Assembly: GCA_023435745.1 (NCBI GenBank)
Contig: JAEZMD010000019.1
Location: forward strand, 220,513 to 284,512
Origin: Bacillota bacterium
GTDB lineage: Bacteria; Bacillota; Clostridia; Acetivibrionales; DTU013
Direction of reading: 5' to 3'
DNA length: 64,000 nucleotides
Part shown: positions 8,761 to 17,387 of the stretch, piece after piece
Position numbering within the stretch: the stretch's first letter is position 1
Layout of the letters: every line of letters starts with the position of its first letter
Notes under the pieces: generated by a model
Databases searched by the model: none
What the model was told of the DNA's origin: nothing
Seen by the model: the letters and a program-made list of their open reading frames with translations, nothing else
Program-made: the position numbers and the translations under genes

Positions 8761-9738
8761 ATGGTTTTTGATTCAAATTTGTCCCTTTTATATTCCGATA
8801 GTCCTATTCCTGATGTTTTTATATCAGAATACATGCCTTCGCTGGAAAGCGATTTTGTTAAGGTATACATCTACTGCGTTTTCATCTGTAAACATAAAAT
8901 AAACATCACTGTTGATGAGATCGCAAAAAAGCTTGAATTACAGCCGGTGCGCGTAAGGGAGGCATTAACCCGGCTGGAAGAGATCTGCCTGATTTCAAGA
9001 GGGGCTAGTGACAATGTAATCACGCTTACAGATCTGAAAGAACGTGAGATCAAAAAGCTCTACCGGATGAAAAACACATCCTCCCCTGATGACGCTGCCT
9101 GCAGCACTGAAAGAAGTAAAAAGCGCAGCAGGTTTATCTCCAGCATAAACAATGCCTTTTTCCAGGGTCTGATGTCACCTTCATGGTATATGGACATCGA
9201 CGCCTGGTTTGATAAATATGAATTCGAAGAAGATGTCATGTACGCTCTCTTTAAGCACTGTTCCGACTACAAGGGTATGTCGCGCCAGTATATTGCAAAG
9301 GTAGCCGACAGCTGGCATAGCAGGAATATTAAAAACAGCTTCGATTTGGACAGGTACTCCATGGAGGCCCAGAAGATCAAGGATATCCGCGGCAAGATCA
9401 TGAAGAAGCTCAGAAAGCAAGGCTACCTTACGGAGTATGAGGATGCCTATGTGGAGAAATGGGTGGTTGAATTCGGGTTCAGCTTCGAAATCATTGAGCT
9501 TGCCCTGAAGCGCACTACCTCGGCTCGCAGCCCAAGCTTTGAATATATCAACAAAATCCTTACAAGCTGGCACGACAAGGGATATAAAACAAAAGAGGAG
9601 ATCCTCTCCGCCGAGGAAAACAAAAGCCCGGCAGACGTCGGAAAATCGAAACCCCGTACAGGAGCCGCACCCCAGAAGGGGAACTTTGAACAGCGGAGAT
9701 ACACGGACGAGGACTTTGAAAAGCTCTATAAAGTGTAG
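8761..9738 (+). CDS. DnaD-like replication protein
   Basis: A 325-residue protein of the DnaD/DnaB family, which remodels DNA and helps load the replicative helicase. The N-terminal ~95 residues look like a winged helix (IAKKLELQPVRVREALTRLE). Two DnaD-type helical repeats follow, at about 130-190 and 205-280; the second ends in the family-typical YINKILTSWHDKGYKTKEE. The tail is disordered and charged. ATG at 8761 has GAGG seven bases upstream, and TATAAT at 8708-8713 may be a -10 box without a clear -35. It lies 15 nt before a DnaC/DnaI-like gene, which supports a helicase-loading role. Confidence 0.85.
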   Translation: MVFDSNLSLLYSDSPIPDVFISEYMPSLESDFVKVYIYCVFICKHKINITVDEIAKKLELQPVRVREALTRLEEICLISRGASDNVITLTDLKEREIKKLYRMKNTSSPDDAACSTERSKKRSRFISSINNAFFQGLMSPSWYMDIDAWFDKYEFEEDVMYALFKHCSDYKGMSRQYIAKVADSWHSRNIKNSFDLDRYSMEAQKIKDIRGKIMKKLRKQGYLTEYEDAYVEKWVVEFGFSFEIIELALKRTTSARSPSFEYINKILTSWHDKGYKTKEEILSAEENKSPADVGKSKPRTGAAPQKGNFEQRRYTDEDFEKLYKV

Positions 9739-9753
9739 GAAGAGGTTCGGCCT

Positions 9754-10779
9754 ATGAGTATCAATGTTTATCAGAGAATAAAAAACGAATATGACAGAAG
9801 GCGTAGAGACGCTTTGGAAAAACTGGAAGACAAGAAGACCGATCTTTATTATCATATTCCGCGCCTTGGAGAAATTGAGGAAGAAATAAGCAGGGCCGGT
9901 TTCAAGTACAATAAAGCGATACTTGCCGGATTACTGCCACCTGATTTGGCAGCCTCACAGCTTTCAGAAACGATAGCGGGCTTGAATGCCGAGAGGAATG
10001 GCTTGCTTGCCAAATATGGGTATGGCTCCGGGTATCTGACGCCCTCCTTCCAGTGTGAGAAATGCTCCGACACCGGCATTATACAGTCCCACGGCGGCGA
10101 TCCTGACACCTTCTGTATCTGCTACAGGCAGCAGCTGATCAACTGCCTGTATGATCAGTCAAATCTGTCCACTGTAGGCGCAGAAGGTTTCGAGAGCTTT
10201 CTTACGGATTATTATCCCGATGTTCCTAATGCCGAACGGTATGGTATAAAAAACTCTCCTCGAAAGCAGATCTCCGATATTTTAGACATCTGTAAAAATT
10301 TTTCTGTCCGCTTTAGTGAAAATGAGACTCACAATCTTTTGTTCAGCGGGCCTACCGGGGTTGGTAAAACATTTCTGGCAAGCTGTATTTCCATGGAAAT
10401 GATGAAACAGGGATACACTGTACTTTATCAGAGCGCACCGGCCCTGTTTAACACCATTTACGAATACCGCTACAATTCTGCTAACAATGATGATTGGGAA
10501 GGCTCTGTCTATACAAGCATACTCTCGTCAAATCTGCTGGTCATTGACGACCTGGGAACAGAATCCCCCACCGGCATGCGTTACGCCGAGCTCCTGAACA
10601 TCATTGACACACGATTGTCCAACGACACCAGACAGCCCTGCAAAACCATTATTTCAACTAATATTGATTTGAAGAAGCTGTTTGAGTATTACGACGAAAG
10701 AGTTGTTTCCCGTCTTACCGGCAGCTTCGACATTTTAAGATTTGCAGGCGAAGATATACGGCAGCTCAAGAGAGGCTGA
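9754..10779 (+). CDS. DnaC/DnaI-like helicase loader ATPase
   Basis: A 341-residue AAA+ ATPase that should load the DnaB-type helicase. After an N-terminal helical region a cysteine cluster (FQCEKCSDTG, then FCICY) suggests a zinc site, as in DnaI. The ATPase core has Walker A SGPTGVGKTF, Walker B LLVIDDLGTE and the sensor region KTIISTNIDL. It is probably co-transcribed with the DnaD-like gene 15 nt upstream. No primosome gene or phage marker is adjacent, so a chromosomal housekeeping pair is more likely than a prophage remnant. Confidence 0.88.
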   Translation: MSINVYQRIKNEYDRRRRDALEKLEDKKTDLYYHIPRLGEIEEEISRAGFKYNKAILAGLLPPDLAASQLSETIAGLNAERNGLLAKYGYGSGYLTPSFQCEKCSDTGIIQSHGGDPDTFCICYRQQLINCLYDQSNLSTVGAEGFESFLTDYYPDVPNAERYGIKNSPRKQISDILDICKNFSVRFSENETHNLLFSGPTGVGKTFLASCISMEMMKQGYTVLYQSAPALFNTIYEYRYNSANNDDWEGSVYTSILSSNLLVIDDLGTESPTGMRYAELLNIIDTRLSNDTRQPCKTIISTNIDLKKLFEYYDERVVSRLTGSFDILRFAGEDIRQLKRG

Positions 10780-10849
10780 TCCTTTCGCATCTGCCTTTCA
10801 AACTGGCTCCTCCCGGTATGGATGCTGTTTTTCATTAAGCGCACTCATA

Positions 10850-12241
10850 TCACATGGTCAGCACGCCGTTTGGCGTATTAACGATCATCAGAATATCCTC
10901 CTCGTTCCCCGTGACCGCATTGATGTATACAATGAAATCCTTATCATTCAGCTTGCCTTTAAATTCATAGCAGAGCTTCTCACTTTTGTAATTGGTCGGA
11001 ATAATGGCCATTCCGGAGCTTTTCACCTCCAGCTTACTATTGATCTTTTTCCGCGCTTCCTCCATGGATATCTTCGGTTCCTGGATATCCCTCTGCGTGT
11101 GGTTTGAAAGGTACGTCTTTGTTTCAATGCCGACAATCTCTCCGTTATCGAGCGCGATCTTCAATTTGATCAAATCCGGGTAAACCGTGGCATTATCCTG
11201 CTTATAGGCATAATTGATAGTAGCGGTGTTATCCTGGGTCAGATAATAGGTATCCTCCATGTTGTCATAGCCATGCTTGTTCAGAAATTCAAGGCCCTTC
11301 TTTTTAGCCTTGTCCATATCCAGCTTTTTCTCGCCGACAGGCCTGTTATAGAGCATCCACACAATATGTCCGCCCTTTTGGGACACCCCCACTTTTGCTG
11401 CCTGGTCTTCAGGTACATTCTTCAGCTTCACACTGAAGCTGTAAGTTTTAATCGCTCCGTTTTCACTTTTACCATCTTCCGTGATCTCCTGCACCATGTC
11501 TGCGCCAAAAAAACTTTTCACCTTTTCCTTTGCCTGCTCAACAGTAATCTTGTCCCCGCTCAAGCCCTTCGCCTCGGCAGAGGTCATATGATCCGAGAAT
11601 GGACCGTCATAGATCAGTGTAGGATAACCCTTGAACGTTCCACCTATGCTTTCAATTTTTTTCATGACTTCCCCGGGCTTTGTCTTGCTAAAAAGCTTTG
11701 TTCCCTTATTGGCCAGCTCCCCCCACCGCAATCTGCCGGTGCCCAGATCATTTTGCAGCTCCTTCAGGCTCTTGTTAAGTGATGTAGAATACTTGTAAAG
11801 CTTTTCCACTGTTTTATACTGATCTTCATCCAGTTGTTTTCCCCTGATATTCTGGTTGTCCAGCGACAGGCTCAAATCCCCGACCTGGCTAAGGAACTTT
11901 GAGGTACTTGCGAGTACAGGCTGCGACACCGGCAGCTGTCCGAGATTCGTCTTGGCAAGAACGGCCTGCTCCCAGGCTTCCTGCAGAGTAATCGCCGTTT
12001 TCTGTGTTGTAGTACTGACCATCGACTTGGCGAGAAGTGTTTCCACATTATTCACATATCCGACCATCTCATAAAATGACCGGTTATATTGATTGTCAAG
12101 CTCCTGACGCAAATCCGCAGCCCGCTTGTACTGAAAGATGCCCCAGATTGCCACGGCGCCTATGACTGCAATGACTATGCTGTACATCCTCCTATCCGAC
12201 AATCTTCTTTTAAAATCCAGCAGTTTATCCCTTATGCTCAC
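10850..12241 (-). CDS. ypeB: Germination protein YpeB
   Basis: A 463-residue inner-spore-membrane protein needed with SleB for cortex breakdown at germination. An N-terminal TM helix (about 18-38, IVIAVIGAVAIWGIF) is followed by a helical region and then PepSY-like repeats (for example LSGDKITVEQAKEKVKSFF), the YpeB arrangement. I choose a GTG start at 12241 because a perfect AGGAGG (12250-12255) lies 8 nt upstream; the ATG at 12385 lies inside sleB. It is the second gene of the sleB-ypeB operon, 16 nt after sleB. Confidence 0.9.
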   Translation of the reverse strand: MSIRDKLLDFKRRLSDRRMYSIVIAVIGAVAIWGIFQYKRAADLRQELDNQYNRSFYEMVGYVNNVETLLAKSMVSTTTQKTAITLQEAWEQAVLAKTNLGQLPVSQPVLASTSKFLSQVGDLSLSLDNQNIRGKQLDEDQYKTVEKLYKYSTSLNKSLKELQNDLGTGRLRWGELANKGTKLFSKTKPGEVMKKIESIGGTFKGYPTLIYDGPFSDHMTSAEAKGLSGDKITVEQAKEKVKSFFGADMVQEITEDGKSENGAIKTYSFSVKLKNVPEDQAAKVGVSQKGGHIVWMLYNRPVGEKKLDMDKAKKKGLEFLNKHGYDNMEDTYYLTQDNTATINYAYKQDNATVYPDLIKLKIALDNGEIVGIETKTYLSNHTQRDIQEPKISMEEARKKINSKLEVKSSGMAIIPTNYKSEKLCYEFKGKLNDKDFIVYINAVTGNEEDILMIVNTPNGVLTM

Positions 12242-12257
12242 AGTAAATACCTCCTGT

Positions 12258-12731
12258 TCATATGCCAAAATTGTGCTTTCCGATTTTCTTGACGATTTTT
12301 CGGCTCCATATCCAGGAGCTCGTCGCAGTTGCAGGATTCCAGTAATAAATCGCGCCGTTTGTCGGATCCCAGCCATCCATTGCATCCTGTGCCGCCTTTA
12401 CAACGGATGAACTCGGGTCGATAGGAACATTGATCTGACCGTCATCCACTGCTGTAAATGCGCCCGGCTGATAAATCACTCCCGCAATGGTATTGGGAAA
12501 ATTGGGATCCCTGACTCTGTTGAGAACTACCGCTCCGACTGCTACCTGCCCTTCATAGCTTTCCCCTCTGGCTTCGCCGTTGATCGCCCTCGCGAGCAGC
12601 TGAACCTCGCTCACACTGCTGTTCTGCGCAAACGCTACTCCAAATCTGAGTAAACCTCCGGGCCCTATCAACATATAAATACATAACGCTAAGGCAATCA
12701 GGAATGCTCGATTCCACTTGTTTTTCTTCAA
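12258..12731 (-). CDS. sleB: Spore cortex-lytic enzyme SleB, short form
   Basis: A lytic transglycosylase acting on spore cortex muramic-lactam peptidoglycan. From a TTG at 12731 with AAGGAGG seven bases upstream it encodes 157 residues: a signal peptide (about 1-36, ending near AFA), then only the SleB/CwlJ catalytic domain. The conserved catalytic Glu lies in ARAINGEARGESYEGQVAVG. The N-terminal peptidoglycan-binding domain of Bacillus SleB is absent. Pairing with ypeB supports SleB rather than CwlJ. An ATG at 12821 would extend the protein but lacks a ribosome site as good. Confidence 0.87.
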   Translation of the reverse strand: MKKNKWNRAFLIALALCIYMLIGPGGLLRFGVAFAQNSSVSEVQLLARAINGEARGESYEGQVAVGAVVLNRVRDPNFPNTIAGVIYQPGAFTAVDDGQINVPIDPSSSVVKAAQDAMDGWDPTNGAIYYWNPATATSSWIWSRKIVKKIGKHNFGI

Positions 12732-12881
12732 GCTCCGCCCTCCTTCAAATAAGCCTGATACAATATCATCAGGCACTTTGTTCCTTATTTTCTGCATATA
12801 ACAAAAAAATATTCCAGTCATCTGATTCTTATTAAATCAGCGCTGGAATAGCCCTTGCAGATTTGTTTAAAAATAATTAAC

Positions 12882-13892
12882 TCATTCGGAAGTCATGTTA
12901 AAGATCCTTCTTGCCTCGACGACGATCCCATCCGCATTTTCGCGGTTGATTTCGCCGATGGTCACGTATCCGGCTTTCCTGCCTGCATATATATAATTTC
13001 CGCCTCCAATGCAAACACCTACACAGCTTATATCCTTCGCTTCATTTTCACCGGAACTTGCGAGGAACACAAGATCCCCGGCCAATGCGTCCTCGGGCTT
13101 GATCTGTATCCCTGAAGCCAGCTGTCCCTTAATTGTACCCGGCAGATTAATTCCGTTGATCCGGGCGCATATATAAACCAGTCCTGTCGCATCAATACCA
13201 GCCGCACTCATGCCATTCACAAGATAGCTGACTCCTTTTAGTCTGAGCGCGGTAGCCGCGAAATCTTCCGCATTTGTAACCGGAATTATCCCGTTCAACC
13301 CTATATGAATGATGCCGCTTCCCTGAATCCAGCCGGTCTTGTTTCCAGGCAGATATACCTCATAGGAATCGTCAATATTGTTGAACGAATATAATTCCGT
13401 ACCCATAGGAGCTATTATACGTGTAGCGCCTCCGGAAGGATAGGCATAGACGGTCTTTTCTTTGCTTGTGACAATAATCCTGCGAGTATAATTTCTTCCA
13501 TAAATGCTTGATATGTCACTGTCGACATATTTTGATTTGATCCAGCCGGTAAAGCCATTCACGGTTTTGACCTCAGCCCAGCCGTTTTCATTGCTGAGGA
13601 TGGTGACCGGCTGATTATAGAGGGCTTGTGTAATTCGGTCTGACTTCACGTCAGGGCTGACATATACATCTGCAATGTTATGCGAAATGACTCCAGCATT
13701 CTCATCCGCTGGAATACCGTAAATATACTCCACAGCCGCTGTTTCCTCTTGTATATCGTCGCCGTTTACAGCCGCCGTTTGTACATTCTGCCGTTCACAC
13801 CCCGACAATCCGGCAGCCACAGCGAGTGCCACCAGTGCCGCTGCTATCCGGTTCAAACTGTTTAGCCTTCTGCGCCTATACAGGAATCTCAA
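12882..13892 (-). CDS. Lipoprotein with SH3 repeats and a degenerate NlpC/P60 domain
   Basis: A 336-residue secreted protein. The N-terminus has a signal peptide with lipobox LSGC (Cys32). Two SH3-like segments (about 65-125 and 135-195, each ending GWI) precede an NlpC/P60 fold (about 205-315). The catalytic positions are altered. The usual DCSG motif reads DATG (Ala235 for Cys), the usual HVGI reads CVGV (Cys290 for His), and the third site is Tyr302. It is therefore probably a wall-binding pseudoenzyme rather than a hydrolase. It starts with TTG inside the end of the upstream gene (17-nt overlap), implying translational coupling. Confidence 0.82.
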   Translation of the reverse strand: MRFLYRRRRLNSLNRIAAALVALAVAAGLSGCERQNVQTAAVNGDDIQEETAAVEYIYGIPADENAGVISHNIADVYVSPDVKSDRITQALYNQPVTILSNENGWAEVKTVNGFTGWIKSKYVDSDISSIYGRNYTRRIIVTSKEKTVYAYPSGGATRIIAPMGTELYSFNNIDDSYEVYLPGNKTGWIQGSGIIHIGLNGIIPVTNAEDFAATALRLKGVSYLVNGMSAAGIDATGLVYICARINGINLPGTIKGQLASGIQIKPEDALAGDLVFLASSGENEAKDISCVGVCIGGGNYIYAGRKAGYVTIGEINRENADGIVVEARRIFNMTSE

Positions 13893-15891
13893 CCCCCAAC
13901 TCTACCAAATTTATACTATCGCCGCATATCTCACGGGCCAGCTCTACTTCTCTCTGTTTACATGTGAAAAGAACAATTTGTCTATCCCGGTAATTGTCAT
14001 ACAGATATTTTAGCGCAAGTGTCGTCCTGCTGTCATCAAATTGAGAAAAAACTTCATCCATAAACAGCGGAAGACTTTCTCCTGCGCCGGTCAGCAGATC
14101 CGCCATAGCAAGCCTTAGTGCCAGATACATCTGATCAGCCGCGGCTCCGCTAAGCTCATTCGCGCTCTTCACGTCACCGCTCTCCGGCACGGCAACCTTC
14201 AGCCTGAGCTTGTCATCGCCCCTTAGATCGGCATATCTTTCGGATGTCAGCCCTTTAATGATCCCGCTCATTCTGCGGTCAATGTCCGGCGCAAAAGTGC
14301 GTTTGATCTCATGCCCCGCTTCAATCAGCACATCCCGTGCCAACGTCAGAGCTTTTCCCTTATGTTTAAGATACGCGATTTTTTCCTTTATGGCAACGGT
14401 TTCTTCTTCCACACGCTGTAACTCACCGATTATCTCTCCTTCATCCTTCAGCAAACCTTCACAATACTTTTCCGTCATTGCCGCTTCCAGCAAGCCCCTG
14501 CCGACTTCATTCATTTCATCCCGCCACACAGACTCCAGACTTGAAATGTCATAGTCACATATTTTCATATCAAGCTCCTCTGCATTGAAGTACCCCACAG
14601 CTTCGCTGTTCATTCCAACCGCCGCATCAATACCCCGCTGAAGCTCCTCACTGAGTTTTTCCAGCTCTGCGGCGACTTTCTTCAGTTCTATTTCAAAAGT
14701 GGATGAAAATACAGGAAGCCCGGTTGACACATCAGTCTTCTTCGGCGTTGCGGTCATACTGCTTCCACCCTGATGATTTTTCACCGGCAGACCTTTTAGC
14801 AGCAATATGATTCCTACTGCTGCGGATATAGCAAGACCAATACCGTAAAAGAGAGACAAATCCCTCGTTTTGCCAATATCTCCGATCAAAGACAACCCAA
14901 GCAGACACGCAAATATACTTGCAGCGGCAAGGCACAGCAGCGGCGCTAATATGCCGTTCCAATCTTTCCTTTTCTTCCGGGGTCTCCTGATCGGGCCTGC
15001 GGTATCGATCTGCGCCGTCTCAGTTTCATGATCGGCAGCCAGTCTGCTTTCCAGTTTAAGTATCTTGTTTGCCGTCTCCTTCAGTCCGACCTCTTTTTTT
15101 AAATTTTCATCCAGCTTCGTCCGAATTTCAATGAGGTATCCAATTCTCTTCAGATATTGCTGGTGCGCCTCCAGTCTGCTGTGCTGTGCTCTCGCCTCCA
15201 GCTTGTCCTTCTGAGCGGAAAGCCTGCTGTCATGCTGCTGCTTTAGTCTGCAATACTCTTTCTCCAGTTGTTTAAGCCGGGCCTCCATCCTATCCAGCGG
15301 TTGGATCCTGGTCCTGTCCGTCCCGACGTTATTCTTGAGCGCATCAGCCAGCGCCCTTTCCGCGTTGTGGAAGGAGATATCCTCAAACCCGGAACTGCTG
15401 ACGTTGGCAAGCTTGGCAGCCAGTCCTGCCGAACTGCTTTCATCAAGTCTAAGCTTCATCTGTCTGATGAGTACGGTTCTTTCAAAGGTCAGCTCGTCCA
15501 TGCCGAGCTGCTGTTCCGCAAACATCGGCATCTTATCCCTTCCAATAGCAAAAGAACTTGTAATATTGTTGTATGAACTGTCAAAAAGCTGCACCGTTCC
15601 TGTCCCAAAATTACGCTCCACCCTGTAGGCGCTGCCGTCATCCAGTGTATATGTCAATGCTCCGGCGTATTGTCCGCCGAGCCATGGCTCAAATCGTTTT
15701 TGAGGCGCGGACAGCCCATAAAGTGACTGGCGGCCTGATCTCAGTCCGTAGAGCATCCCCCTGACAAACCACTGAAGAGTAGTTTTACCCGTTTCATTGC
15801 CGCCATATATGATATTCATGCCTCTGCCAAGCGAAACAGTCAGTCCCTTCAGCCTGCCAAAGCCCTTCACCTCAAGCTTGTCTATAACCAT
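13876..15891 (-). CDS. SMC/SbcC-like ATPase of the YhaN type
   Basis: A 671-residue ATPase. Walker A (YGGNETGKTT, about 29-40) lies at the N-terminus. Coiled coils are interrupted by two hydrophobic helices (about 315-337 and 350-370), a feature of YhaN-like proteins. The C-terminus has an ABC signature-like NELSGAAADQMYLALRLAM and Walker B LPLFMDEVFSQFDDSR. It overlaps the metallophosphoesterase gene by 10 nt, matching the YhaO-YhaN nuclease/ATPase pairing, analogous to SbcD-SbcC. At 671 residues it is shorter than Bacillus YhaN as I recall it. The role is probably DNA end processing; the TM hairpin suggests membrane attachment. Confidence 0.82.
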   Translation of the reverse strand: MVIDKLEVKGFGRLKGLTVSLGRGMNIIYGGNETGKTTLQWFVRGMLYGLRSGRQSLYGLSAPQKRFEPWLGGQYAGALTYTLDDGSAYRVERNFGTGTVQLFDSSYNNITSSFAIGRDKMPMFAEQQLGMDELTFERTVLIRQMKLRLDESSSAGLAAKLANVSSSGFEDISFHNAERALADALKNNVGTDRTRIQPLDRMEARLKQLEKEYCRLKQQHDSRLSAQKDKLEARAQHSRLEAHQQYLKRIGYLIEIRTKLDENLKKEVGLKETANKILKLESRLAADHETETAQIDTAGPIRRPRKKRKDWNGILAPLLCLAAASIFACLLGLSLIGDIGKTRDLSLFYGIGLAISAAVGIILLLKGLPVKNHQGGSSMTATPKKTDVSTGLPVFSSTFEIELKKVAAELEKLSEELQRGIDAAVGMNSEAVGYFNAEELDMKICDYDISSLESVWRDEMNEVGRGLLEAAMTEKYCEGLLKDEGEIIGELQRVEEETVAIKEKIAYLKHKGKALTLARDVLIEAGHEIKRTFAPDIDRRMSGIIKGLTSERYADLRGDDKLRLKVAVPESGDVKSANELSGAAADQMYLALRLAMADLLTGAGESLPLFMDEVFSQFDDSRTTLALKYLYDNYRDRQIVLFTCKQREVELAREICGDSINLVELGVEIPV

Positions 15892-16985
15892 ACCTTTCCC
15901 TCATTTATTGCTTCCATGCCGTAATAGAGTGCCTGCATGACCAGTTCCTTCTCTTCCGGTTCCTTTGCCATCAGTGCCCGGTCCAGCATTTTTCGAACAA
16001 ATAGTCCCCGCAAGCCCGGCTCCTCAGCTATTTGTTCAAAATCAAACTCCGGCGCCGTTTGATCCACTACTCTGGTATAAAAAGCCTTTGTCATCAGCAG
16101 CTCCGTAATTTGCCCGGTGTCGATTTTCAAGTCATGAGTAAGATAGCCCGAAAGAGAAATCCTGTATAGATCCTCACTGCCCCCGGCCTGCATCATCGCT
16201 TCCTCCGCCTGCGCTGCCGCCTGTTCATTGGTCATGCACCCGGTAATCTTTACGTCAATATCAACGAATCGTCTGCGGTTTAATTTCAAAAAATCAGCCT
16301 GCAGCTTGCTTTCCACATCCGGCTCCTTGCTGATCTCGGCAGCATAGATGCCATGATCCCCTTCCTCATCAAAGCCCAGCGGTTCAGGGCTGCCTGCATT
16401 ATAGATCCTTTTATCCGGCCCTGCGCCGTCGATCCTGGTATGGAAGTGGCCAAGCGCGCAGAAGTCAAAGCCGAATGCCTCCAGCTCCGGTCCTGAAAAC
16501 GGCCGGAAGGCATCCGTACTGAAAGGCATGTCCAATGTGCCATGCAGCATTAAAATATTAATCCTCGAGCGATCCAGGCTGCCCGGTGACGGCACATCGC
16601 CATATACCCGCGTCCCGTTCGGATGCTCATAAAATATACCCTCCATGAGCACATGAACATTGGAAGGCCAGATAAAGTCAGAATAATAAGAGCCTGAAAC
16701 AGCGGGGTCATGATTACCCGGGATCATCAGTACAGAAATCTCCGGGATACTTTTGAATTGATCACAGACGTAACGTATCGTGCTTTTTCTGATATAGTCA
16801 TGTTCATAAAGGTCGCCGCAAATAAGCAGTAAATCTGCCCTTTCAGCTCGTGCCGCCCCAACAATCCGTGATAAGACCAGCTTCAGCTCATCCCGTCTCT
16901 GCTCCGGCTTTCCATCCATATCAGACAGGGAAGAAAACGGTGCATCCAGATGAAGATCGCCGCACTGGATCAGTTTTATCCTCAC
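15882..16985 (-). CDS. Metallophosphoesterase, SbcD/YhaO-like DNA exonuclease
   Basis: A 367-residue calcineurin-fold phosphoesterase. The metal-binding motifs appear in order: CGDLHLD at the N-terminus, LLICGDLYEHD, MIPGNHDP and ALGHFH. The C-terminal ~120 residues resemble the capping region of SbcD/Mre11-type nucleases. It is the first gene of a coupled pair with the downstream SMC-like ATPase, which starts inside its end. The N-terminus lies 12 nt after acpS, so the three may be one operon. Confidence 0.87.
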   Translation of the reverse strand: MRIKLIQCGDLHLDAPFSSLSDMDGKPEQRRDELKLVLSRIVGAARAERADLLLICGDLYEHDYIRKSTIRYVCDQFKSIPEISVLMIPGNHDPAVSGSYYSDFIWPSNVHVLMEGIFYEHPNGTRVYGDVPSPGSLDRSRINILMLHGTLDMPFSTDAFRPFSGPELEAFGFDFCALGHFHTRIDGAGPDKRIYNAGSPEPLGFDEEGDHGIYAAEISKEPDVESKLQADFLKLNRRRFVDIDVKITGCMTNEQAAAQAEEAMMQAGGSEDLYRISLSGYLTHDLKIDTGQITELLMTKAFYTRVVDQTAPEFDFEQIAEEPGLRGLFVRKMLDRALMAKEPEEKELVMQALYYGMEAINEGKVWL

Positions 16986-16997
16986 GCCTCACACCCC

Positions 16998-17375
16998 CTA
17001 CGTACATATTACAACATACGCAACGGCATATAAAGCACAATGCGAAAGGCTTATGTCCATACTCTTTGCGCCCATGGCCTCATAAAGCTCCAGCGCCTTT
17101 TTTGTAAGCTTGACGTATGGCTTCCCTTTTTCGTCATTTCGAATTTCAATCTGTTTCCATTCAAGGCCGTCGGCCAGACCTGTCCCCAACGCCTTCAGGA
17201 CAGCTTCCTTTGCGGCGAATCTGGCGGCATAGCTTTCAAATTTAGCCTTATTTCTGTTTTCACAATAGCTGATTTCATCCTCCGTAAAGACTCTGCCCTT
17301 GAAGCTCTCCAGCTCTTGAATAGACGTCTTTAACCGCTCTATTTCAATAATATCGGTCCCGCAAAATATTGCCAT
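16998..17375 (-). CDS. acpS: Holo-[acyl-carrier-protein] synthase
   Basis: A 125-residue phosphopantetheinyl transferase that moves the 4'-phosphopantetheine arm from CoA to acyl carrier protein. The family motifs are clear: GTDIIEIERL at the N-terminus with the Mg-binding Asp, and FAAKEAVLKALGTG. The length is typical. It lies 12 nt downstream of the FapA-domain gene and 12 nt upstream of the phosphoesterase. Confidence 0.95.
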   Translation of the reverse strand: MAIFCGTDIIEIERLKTSIQELESFKGRVFTEDEISYCENRNKAKFESYAARFAAKEAVLKALGTGLADGLEWKQIEIRNDEKGKPYVKLTKKALELYEAMGAKSMDISLSHCALYAVAYVVICT

Positions 17376-17387
17376 AATATAACTTAA

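Noticed and set aside
8761..10779. DnaD-like/DnaC-like pair as a prophage remnant
   Set aside because: No integrase, repressor, structural phage genes or attachment repeats nearby; codon use looks like that of the neighbours.
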